Shown here: in pieces, positions 17,693 through 24,286 of the stretch
How the letters are laid out: the number at the start of each line of letters is the position of its first letter
Position numbering within the stretch: position 1 is the stretch's first letter
DNA from: Nemertoderma westbladi
Lineage: Eukaryota > Xenacoelomorpha > Nemertodermatida > Nemertodermatidae
Length of the DNA: 24,286 nucleotides
Direction: 5' to 3'
NCBI GenBank assembly: GCA_032718475.1
Contig: JAUCBJ010001249.1
Coordinates: forward strand, 1 to 24,286
Position numbers and translations under genes: made by a program
Notes under the pieces: generated by a model
Told to the model about the DNA's origin: nothing
The model's input: only the letters and a program-made list of their open reading frames with translations
The model's database searches: none

Positions 17693-18135
17693 CTATGAAA
17701 TTTATTAATAAAAATATTAATGATAATACAATTAGCAACAGTGAATTTCTTTTCATATAAGAAAGTAAATAATTGATAATATCTTATAGTATTTCCTTGT
17801 TTTTGATGACGATGGGTCTCTATTCTCCCTGTAACTAATAAGTACAATGTGCTGTTATATCAGAGTACGATATAATATTATTGGGTTGAACATTGTGGGC
17901 AAGGCGGGTTAAAACTGTTATAAGGTATATTATATGCCTCCAATATATGACTTGAAGTTATTGTATAATAGAAGGAGATAATTTGACATAATATTGTAAT
18001 GTTATACTGTATATATATACTATATATATACTGTTATATCTGACTTTATTTTATGTTTTAAATATAATACAATTATAAGGTAAGTTGTCAAGCTTTTCTT
18101 ACTAATGATAAATTAATATTAATTGTATTACCCAC

Positions 18136-18249
18136 CTTGAAATAGAGTTGTCAACAGGACCCATATTTCCCCAGGTTCCAGCATTCGGGTAGTTTCCAGG
18201 TTTTAGTATCGCTTTTTTACCACTGTAATTGTCTTGGTAAATCATCCAC
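18136..18249 (-). CDS. Beta/gamma-crystallin gene exon (Greek-key motif 1 found)
   Basis: The exon is 114 bases: one base G, 37 codons, and two bases AG that complete the next exon's serine. The acceptor is TTGCCTTAG and the donor is GTGGGT. It encodes WMIYQDNYSGKKAILKPGNY, then TWGNMGPVDNSIS, the typical second motif of a crystallin domain (aromatic start, glycine at the first turn, PGNYP, closing serines). With the next exon's first residue it gives DNSISS, a complete [ND][ND]xx[ST]S calcium half-site. Its partner first motif and the start codon must lie upstream, but no exon with the right motif was seen between 18250 and 24286, so the gene is 5'-incomplete. Confidence 0.85.
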
Positions 18250-18357
18250 CTAAGGCAAGATAATAATTTCTACCAATTCTGAATGGGATAATCTTGAATG
18301 CAAAAAATTTCCGTGCTACTTTTCAGACCATGAAGGGTGGTTAAGTGGTAACACCTA

Positions 18358-18440
18358 GTTAATAATAATAATAATAATAATATATATTTATTTATATAGC
18401 GCCAAATTTACATCATTTACGTACTCTAAGGCGCTGACAA
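18358..18440. repeat. AAT microsatellite joined to a dispersed-repeat-like segment
   Basis: An (AAT)n tract (about 18360-18385) is followed by TATTTATATAGCGCCAAATT and TACTCTAAGGCGCTGACAA. The pattern of an A/T repeat next to TTTATATAGCGC...AAGGCGCT is familiar as a dispersed repeat end in many animal genomes. The GGCGCT and AGCGCC parts are near-inverted. The element type is not determined. The 18440-18850 stretch is AT-rich, with nothing else recognised. Confidence 0.5.
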
Positions 18441-18854
18441 CACATAATACACAGTAATTAATAGTTCGTGACTGCAATGGCAATAGTTTGAGGTAAAATC
18501 AACTAAATTAATGTAGTAATAAAAAACCAACAATAAAAACATCATAAAATATAGTAAAAACAAACAATAAAAACGATCATAGCAGATATTCCAATCTTAC
18601 GGGTTAAGTTAATTAGTAATTAATGGCAATAGTTGTGAAATAAAATTATCCAATTAATTAATTTAAAAAAAATGTCAGTCGTCCATAAAAACAAATAAAT
18701 AATGTTTAGTTTAGATTTAACTTCATAGGCACAGCGTAATATAGGACACTAGTTCACGTGGTATTCCAGATTGTACAGGTGAGTTTTTAGACGTTTCTTA
18801 AAATCGCAAAAAAAAGGCACGAAAAATCGCTTTTTGCAATTTGAATTGTTTGCT

Positions 18855-19290
18855 ACGTGTAATTTTCGTCCCACCAGACAAGCATCAAAATTGGCAGTTG
18901 CGTTACCACGAATGATTTGTAACGTGTTGTATCGTGATCAGCTACCTTGAAAACCAGTATAGCTTCAGAATTACCAAACCAAAGGCATAATTTGACAGTT
19001 TATAATTTTGTGCTAGGCTTACTTGTAATTTTCGTTCTGGGGCACTAGAATAGCACCAAAATTGGGTTTGCATTACCAGAAATATTTATAACTAGTTTCA
19101 TCGTAATCAGCGCCCTCGAAAACACGTGCGTTCAGAATTATCAAACCAAACACAAAATTTTAATTTTGACATTTTTTTACTTGTACTTTTCATACTGGGG
19201 GACCAAAATAGCACAAAAAATGATGGGTGCTTTTCCAAAAAATATTTTTAACAAGTTTTATCGTGATCAGTAACCTAGAAAACCCTATTA
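18855..19290. repeat. Diverged tandem repeat, about 160-bp unit, three copies
   Basis: Units begin ACKTGTAATTTTCGT at 18855 and 19021 and ACTTGTACTTTTCAT at 19179. Each continues with AGCAYCAAAATTGG and ends with TATCGTGATCAG...CCTNGAAAAC. Spacing is 166 and 158 bp. The copies are well diverged, so the array is old. Confidence 0.8.
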
Positions 19291-19477
19291 TTTAATAGGT
19301 TCAGCCACTCTACTCTGCTTCAGTTTCCATAATAAATTCTAAATTATTAGTGTATTAACTTGTTTGTACAATAACTAACCGAATAGGCTATATTCTACGA
19401 TAATCTAAAAAAACAAGTGTATACGGTGCTTAGTACTATTACTAGTATAATACAGTTTGAATTTCGCTCTAATAAAA

Positions 19478-19573
19478 CCCAATAACGACCAATAAACCAA
19501 TGCATACACCCCAATAACGACCAATAAACCAATGAAAACACCCCAATAACGACCAATAAACCAATGAAAACAG
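19478..19573. repeat. 32-bp tandem repeat, three copies, CCAAT-rich
   Basis: The unit CCAATAACGACCAATAAACC followed by AATGAAAACACC is repeated three times, putting nine CCAAT motifs on the plus strand within 96 bp. The minus-strand frame here (FIGLLVVIGV repeats) is only the translated repeat. Confidence 0.9.
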
Positions 19574-20213
19574 TCGATTTTAAGAGCCAAACTTTAAACG
19601 CGTTTTTCTCAGAATGAACATTTTTCCCCAGGTCCCTTTTCTCGCAACCAGCCACATATTTCTATTATTATACCGGTACGATTTATTATTTGACGCGGTT
19701 ATGTTTTAATCAAATTTTGTACCATAACAAATTGCAATTTATCTGCCTGTTTAAGACGTTATCCGGTGGTTGGTGGGTAGTGAATCCTTCAGTTGTATCA
19801 GTAGGCTGGCGTCAAGCAGTATCAGCTCCAGAATCAGAATGCAGTAACAGCCAATCACTTAAAAAAAAATTTTCATGACAAATCCTTCATAGTCTTCGAT
19901 TCCGGTTTTAGGGTTTTTGGTATAACCATCGTCGAAAGCTCCATTTTAAAAAAGGTGTTCTCCTGGTCCTCTTTGTTTAGATGATAGTTTCACGATCGTC
20001 GATCTTTGGTGGAAGACAAGTTGATGGGGGGGGGGGGGGTAAGGTTTGATGGGCAACCCGGAAAACCGGCGCCAACGCAAATTACGGTACTTAAAATATA
20101 GCTCTATACAACAGAATTAGCTTTCAGTAGTTCAACTGGTATGTATGACGAGTTGGATTACACTCCTGTTGCATGATGACAGACATTCATTTGTATATAG
20201 GATCCAAATGTAT

Positions 20214-20395
20214 AGTTTGTCCTATGTAGTTACGTTAGGTTTGCCCAACGCTGATACGTTTCTATATGTGCTATTAGATCGAACCGTGTAGGTTGTCCAG
20301 TGCGGTCACGTTTCGTTTACCAAACGCTGATACGTTTCTATGTCACATGACCCATGTCCTCGCCAGCCCATAGGTGCAATAGGGTCGAAACATAA
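20214..20395 (+). repeat. Imperfect direct repeat upstream of the promoter
   Basis: Two diverged units share GTTTGTCC/GGTTGTCC, CAACGCTGATACGTTTCTAT (exact from ACGCTGATACGTTTCTAT) and a later GATCGAAC/GGTCGAAAC. The exact 18-base core lies near 20250 and 20325, about 73 bp apart. Repeats like this are common in LTR U3 regions and enhancers. Confidence 0.65.
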
Positions 20396-20420
20396 CTGTT
20401 TGGCCAACCAGTAGATCCGA

Positions 20421-20497
20421 CCAATCAGACACGAGCTGTGGCCAATCAGATTTCAGAAAGTTCCGATCCCGATTTGCATAATGTCTGGCTATAAAAG
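20421..20497 (+). promoter_or_regulatory. CCAAT-octamer-TATA promoter
   Basis: In order on the plus strand there are two CCAATCAGA boxes (20421 and 20442), the octamer ATTTGCAT (20472-20479) and TATAAAAG (20490-20497), with a pyrimidine-rich stretch beginning about 20 bases downstream. This order is typical of RNA polymerase II core promoters, such as histone or strong LTR promoters. No plus-strand open frame of note follows. An AATAAA at 21633-21638 could end the transcript. The unit may be a solo LTR (U3 with direct repeats just upstream) or the promoter of a non-coding RNA. Confidence 0.55.
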
Positions 20498-20559
20498 GGC
20501 CTGTTTTGTCACTTTCCTCACCTTCTTGCACCTTCACCCTCTGCTAGCGAAAGCCCCTG

Positions 20560-20579
20560 ACTTTTACAACAGTAAAAGT
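20560..20579 (+). other. 8-bp hairpin downstream of the TATA box
   Basis: ACTTTTAC and GTAAAAGT form a perfect stem around AACA, about 70-90 bases after the TATA box, so it would lie near the start of the predicted transcript. Its function is unknown. Confidence 0.5.
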
Positions 20580-20782
20580 TCTTATATTTTTAGTAACATT
20601 TTTATCTGTAAATAGTATTTCTGTATTTCTGCAATTTCTGTGATATCTTTTAACTGCTAACTCATTCTAATGATATAATAATGTTCTGGCAGTTCTCAGA
20701 GATCTCTAATTGTTTTCACCTCAACTTCCCTTCCAATTATACAGTCCACTTCATTGAACACTTAACGGGAGGTGTCGAATAG

Positions 20783-20796
20783 CCCTCTCACTTGGT
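20783..20796. repeat. Target-site duplication, left copy
   Basis: CCCTCTCACTTGGT is repeated exactly at 21363-21376 and flanks the LINE tail. A 14-bp duplication fits target-primed reverse transcription. Confidence 0.85.
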
Positions 20797-21362
20797 TTTT
20801 TTTTTTACTCAAAAGCCTCCATATATTATGATATGATATGAACAAACAATAATCCAAATATAAAAACGCACATAAACAAGTAAAAATATAACCCACTTCT
20901 AGCGGCCGACCGGAACCCACGGAGGCACATCAGGGACGACCGGAGTAAGGCGAAGTTGATGCGTCACCGCACCCATGCTACCGACTCTGGGTAGGGAACC
21001 TGTCGTTTCTCCGACAACTTCAACGCCAGCCGCTTAACAAACTGCTTCGCAGCCGGCGCCGAAAGCGGAAAATATGAGGGGGGTGAAGGTTGAGTGCTCA
21101 ACCTCACGGATCCGCTCCTCATATCTCCAGATCTTCCTCACCTCGTGATGGAGGTGGGCGGCGTCCAGCGACATCGCTGCGTTGGTGTCCGCCAGCCGGT
21201 TGAACACCGACACGTCGATGAACATCTTCTGGAAGCGGTTGCCCCAGAATTCGCTCACCGACACATCGAGTCTCGCCTGCTGGTCCGTCGAGGTGGACCG
21301 GAGAGTGAAGGACTCCCCCCATCAGCGGCTGGAGCAACGGCCCCACAGCCACGTTGTGGTCC
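20797..21362 (-). mobile_element. 5'-truncated LINE insertion (C-terminal tail and 3' end)
   Basis: The insertion is about 566 bp. Directly after the left duplication is a T-run (20796-20806), that is, a poly(A) tail on the minus strand, followed by 3' untranslated sequence. The coding part on the minus strand has the blocks SFTLRSTSTDQQARLDVSVS, EFWGNRFQKMFIDVSVFNRL and REVEHSTFTPLIFSAFGAGC, a pattern I recognise from the C-terminal end of a widespread invertebrate LINE-type polyprotein. A frameshift at the G-run (21315-21320) separates an upstream piece (GPLLQPLMGG) from it, and a stop after CEAVC ends the frame at 21034-21036. The copy starts inside the ORF, so it was dead on arrival. It is more GC-rich than its surroundings. 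Confidence 0.8.
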
Positions 21363-21376
21363 CCCTCTCACTTGGT
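21363..21376. repeat. Target-site duplication, right copy
   Basis: This is an exact repeat of 20783-20796, marking the 5' junction of the minus-strand LINE insertion. Confidence 0.85.
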
Positions 21377-21401
21377 AAGACCTGACGGAACAGGTGCAGT
21401 C

Positions 21402-21430
21402 TCACTCTCTCTCTCGCTCTCTCTCTCACA
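21402..21430. repeat. CT microsatellite
   Basis: A (CT)n tract with one CG interruption. The DNA from here to 21771 has no open frame. It contains AATAAA at 21633-21638, a candidate plus-strand poly(A) signal. Confidence 0.9.
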
Positions 21431-21771
21431 ACTCTGCGCCATTCCTCACAGCTGTACGTAGCTTATGTATAGGGCCTTGTTTAATAAGCCAATGAAGTCT
21501 GATTTGTTACTGTCATGCAATCGTTAGTATCAACCTTTAGTTTAGAGGTGTATCTGAATACAGGTGACTGTAGTCACAGGGCTTCCATTGACAGGAGTGT
21601 CTTCACGTACAGTATGTGTGTATTATTTAGAAAATAAAGCATTAAAAACACACTGGTAATGATTTTTTTTAATATATTTATAAAATAATAAAATAATTAT
21701 CTGAAATGTCGATGATATAGAAAATGGCCGGTCATTAATAAAAATTGCTATTGCTATGCAGCATTAGCTAA

Positions 21772-21911
21772 AGACCCGTTAACACTCACCGGTGCGAGAG
21801 CTGTTCACTACCGTTGACAGGTAGTTTGGGCCCACTGCAATACCGCAGGGTCGTTCACACTCAGCGGTGTACCGCTGGCCCTGTGGTATTCCGTTGGATG
21901 TAAACAGGCCT
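21772..21911. mobile_element. 140-bp MITE, PIF/Harbinger-like
   Basis: The left end AGACCCGTTAACAC and the reverse complement of the right end AGGCCTGTTTACAT agree at about 11 of 14 positions, forming terminal inverted repeats. The element is flanked by TAA at 21769-21771 and 21912-21914, matching the 3-bp TWA target preference of PIF/Harbinger transposons. The inner part is GC-rich and hairpin-prone (CAGCGGTGTACCGCTG) and has no coding capacity, as expected for a miniature non-autonomous element. Confidence 0.65.
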
Positions 21912-22213
21912 TAAGTCAAGCAAAATGTATTTACGTGTGGTATTTAAAAGGTATTTACGTGTGGTATTTTCGCGAGCCAAATATTGGCCATATGGTAATG
22001 GTAAATAGCTGTAATGCAATTGCTAATAATAGCGATTGCTAGTTTTCTAATGGAAGAATGTTGTTTGCAAACCTCAATATTATGCATTACTGATATTCAT
22101 ACAACCACTATGTGTTATATACTGTATAATATATGAAATTATAAAGAAATTACTATTGCTAATCTACACGTTTCGGAATGGCGCCAATAGGATTAACTAA
22201 TTGTAAATTATAT

Positions 22214-23251
22214 TTACGGTGCTAGAATGCTAAGGCTGTAATCTATAACTCCATCGTCGTAAACGGCCTCCCACGTGGTCTGAACTCTCGCTGTCTCCAA
22301 CAACTTCAACCACTGATCTCGTGTCCATTTTGATGTAGTATTTATTTCCCCCAATCGAACTGTATTTCCCTTACGAAAACCTATCTCAAGGCCTATGTTA
22401 CTGAAATTGACATCAATATCTTTTTTAACTACGAAATATGTAGAAACATAGTTCAACTCCGATGTTTCAACAAACTGTACTTTTCTTTCAAAGTTGCGAG
22501 TGTCTAAGTCGCACCCAAACTCTTCATTTAGTCTGTTAACCCAGTTGTATGTGAACCTCTCACCCGCCCCCCCTTTCTCCCCGTAAGCCTTGAGTAGTCG
22601 TTTTACGGATTGGGTTTTATCCGCTCCAATCAGCATCCGACCTCCGGTACCGATATTATGAAACACTCGGGAAATAAACTCACCCTGGTCGCGATACTTT
22701 AAACCACCTAGAGAACTCCCAAGAAACATAACTAAACTCATCACCGGGCGAGACATCGCGGAGACTATTCGTCCATACTCCTCCAAACACGAGGAATATT
22801 CTCCTTGGATCGTAGATATTTGAAAATTTTTATCGCCGTACTTGTTGAGCAAATATGCTTTCCCGTCATCCAATGCATCATGACTGATGTCCAAAGTGTA
22901 CATGTGTACATTGGCATTTTGTTTAAGAAATGCATCAATAATGATACAGGTTTTGGAACTGTTTCCAGCTCCCAGATCTATCAGATTTATAGTCTGTGCA
23001 ACTTCTTCCGCACCATTATTCCCTGTCTCTGCGACGGCGTGGAGAATTTCTCTTACAGCCGCATCTATATTGTCCCGTAGTAGTTGAGTTTCTATTCTGT
23101 ACAAATAATAGGAAACATCTTTGCCCTCAGATAAACCCTCATAGAATTGGGATCCCAACTTGTCGTATAAATATTCTAATGGAATCCATTTTTCGAATTT
23201 CGACGTCAATCCCCTAACAACTTGTTTCTGGAGAAAAGATAAGCATTCCAT
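22214..23251 (-). CDS. EgtD-like histidine-specific SAM-dependent methyltransferase (Methyltransf_33 family)
   Basis: This 345-residue frame has no introns. EgtD trimethylates histidine to hercynine in ergothioneine synthesis, and relatives in the same family methylate other amino-acid substrates such as dimethylallyltryptophan. Motifs in order are: YDKLGSQFYEGLSEGKDVSY (about residues 29-48) with YRIETQLL, the family's substrate-side entry; INLIDLGAGNSSKT (about 88-101), the SAM-binding loop; MYTLDISHDAL (about 117-127); VMFLGSSLGGL (about 174-184); MLIGADKTQ (about 206-214). The usual bacterial FLGSTIGN ends here in glycine, not asparagine. The length is close to bacterial EgtD (about 320) and no EgtB or sulfatase-like domain is fused. 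The start ATG at 23249-23251 is the first in frame, preceded by AT-rich DNA with no clear acceptor. It is transcribed in the same direction as the crystallin gene. Substrate is uncertain: histidine is likely, another amino acid possible. No signal peptide is seen, so it is probably cytosolic. Confidence 0.87.
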   Translation of the reverse strand: MECLSFLQKQVVRGLTSKFEKWIPLEYLYDKLGSQFYEGLSEGKDVSYYLYRIETQLLRDNIDAAVREILHAVAETGNNGAEEVAQTINLIDLGAGNSSKTCIIIDAFLKQNANVHMYTLDISHDALDDGKAYLLNKYGDKNFQISTIQGEYSSCLEEYGRIVSAMSRPVMSLVMFLGSSLGGLKYRDQGEFISRVFHNIGTGGRMLIGADKTQSVKRLLKAYGEKGGAGERFTYNWVNRLNEEFGCDLDTRNFERKVQFVETSELNYVSTYFVVKKDIDVNFSNIGLEIGFRKGNTVRLGEINTTSKWTRDQWLKLLETARVQTTWEAVYDDGVIDYSLSILAP

Positions 23252-24286
23252 ATTTAATGATATTTGATACTGATTTATTATTCTATATGTACTGATTATT
23301 GATTGTATTTACTGATTATTAGTTTATAAAAAATCAAAGAAAAAAAGTAGATTGGTATATAATCTACTAAAAAGTACACAATATAATTTTCATAAAAAAT
23401 CGTAATGTTTTTTGATTTTCCGTTGCAGCATTGTTAAAAAGAGCATCGAATTAGGTTTACATAAATAAACGAGTGTCTTTAACACGGATTGGTTCCATTT
23501 TCACCCAAAGATGTACTTGATTTTGTGATATTTTTCGTCAAATTATTGGGGTTCCTAACGTTTAAATTGTCATTTTGGAATGATTAGGAAATTCATATCC
23601 TATTTAAACAACTAATTGCAATTGCTAAAACATGCACCGCATACTAGGGGTATCTTCCACGCTAGAACAATGGAAATACTAGAGTTGTTCAACGTTATTG
23701 GTAACTTTGCAAATTAGGGCCTACCCAGAGAGAAATTCTCCAAAACTTTAACCAAAAAGTTTATTTGTTTATTAAAAACGGAGGTAACATAATTAAACAA
23801 AAATTTAAACCATAACAAGTGTTTAAACACTTATGGGCCTCCAATTGTGGGCTTAGTAATTTAATATTTATTAATGACTACTAAATTACTAAATTTGGCA
23901 TTAACTACACAGTAGCCTTGCCAACTACTGTAATACGTCTCTGCCTGTTTGCCTCTACGGTGCATATAAAGGAAAACTAATTTACTGGGTTCTCTAATTG
24001 TGTTTTGACCAAATAATTAGTCTATAAATGAATGTCGATTGATATGATGATATGAATTAGTCTATGAATAAAGCTATGAATTCTCAGAAATTAAACAAAA
24101 ATACGCCAAAAAATATACCTACAGAAGTCTGTTGTAAGCAGGGGACAGTGGTGATTCACTCGCGAGGAAATCAACCAATCAACTCCCATACAAAAGCGAT
24201 CCCGATGTATATCAGCACTTATAGCACTCATATTGGATCTTATTTTAACAAAAATTTATTAAAAAAACTTCATTTTTATTACAGTT
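23252..24286. other. AT-rich non-coding region upstream of the methyltransferase
   Basis: No open frame or recognised element was found. It contains a perfect 16-base palindrome (AAGTGTTTAAACACTT, 23817-23832) and many A/T runs. The minus-strand promoter of the methyltransferase should lie here, but no convincing TATA and initiator pair was identified. Confidence 0.6.

Noticed and set aside
19395-19655. Hydrophobic minus-strand frame that looks like membrane segments
   Set aside because: The hydrophobic stretches are the translated 32-bp tandem repeat. No other coding sign is seen.
21119-21378. Other frames of the LINE tail (both strands)
   Set aside because: Only the minus-strand frame containing ARLDVSVSEFWG fits the LINE C-terminus. 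The others are shadows of GC-rich DNA.
18250-22200. A missing 5' crystallin exon
   Set aside because: I searched the minus strand for a first Greek-key motif ending in phase 2 and found none I could support.
22805-23217. Plus-strand frames opposite the methyltransferase
   Set aside because: They are shadows of a well-supported minus-strand gene.

Overview
This window looks like nuclear DNA of an invertebrate animal, probably marine. It has a split gene with consensus splice sites, long AT-rich introns, many tandem repeats, and decayed Ty3/gypsy, BEL/Pao and LINE retroelements. I cannot place it below that level. A multi-domain beta/gamma-crystallin with several exons would suit an invertebrate deuterostome, but this is only inference.

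Two host genes are supported, both on the minus strand. The first is a beta/gamma-crystallin-type gene. Five exons were found (18136-18249, 17516-17692, 15748-15874, 15119-15238, 4689-4838). All junctions have AG/GT signals and compatible phases, and the exons encode five consecutive Greek-key motifs ending in a stop codon. The 5' exon(s) were not found. The second is a 345-codon uninterrupted reading frame (22214-23251) for an EgtD/Methyltransf_33-type, histidine-methyltransferase-like enzyme.

Layout from left to right: (1) 1 to about 2610 is a minus-strand Ty3/gypsy remnant: 5' part of RT, protease, Gag with zinc knuckles, primer-binding site and probable LTR. (2) 2610-4690 is mostly non-coding, with a low-confidence coding remnant and a minus-strand LINE reverse-transcriptase fragment. 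(3) 4689-18249 is the crystallin gene. Its last intron, about 10.3 kb, is filled by a degenerate composite BEL/Pao LTR element (5272 to about 14185) and a plus-strand LINE fragment. Its other introns hold 38-bp and 53-bp minisatellites. (4) 18250-22200 is intergenic or upstream-intron DNA with several tandem repeats, a CCAAT/octamer/TATA promoter (possibly a solo LTR), a LINE tail inserted in reverse with a 14-bp target-site duplication, and a 140-bp MITE with TAA duplications. (5) 22214-23251 is the methyltransferase, followed by about 1 kb of AT-rich DNA.

The BEL/Pao element is broken. It has three LTR-related segments, an internal duplication of LTR plus gag, many frameshifts, and a deletion joining the protease to the C-terminal tail of the integrase with no reverse transcriptase between. 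It also has structure that known coding domains do not explain: an 81-bp tandem repeat whose unit carries a co-varying hairpin, a perfect 11-bp hairpin next to the polypurine tract, long strand-biased G-runs, and two open frames of unknown function. I saw no CRISPR array, tRNA or rRNA gene, or prokaryotic operon.
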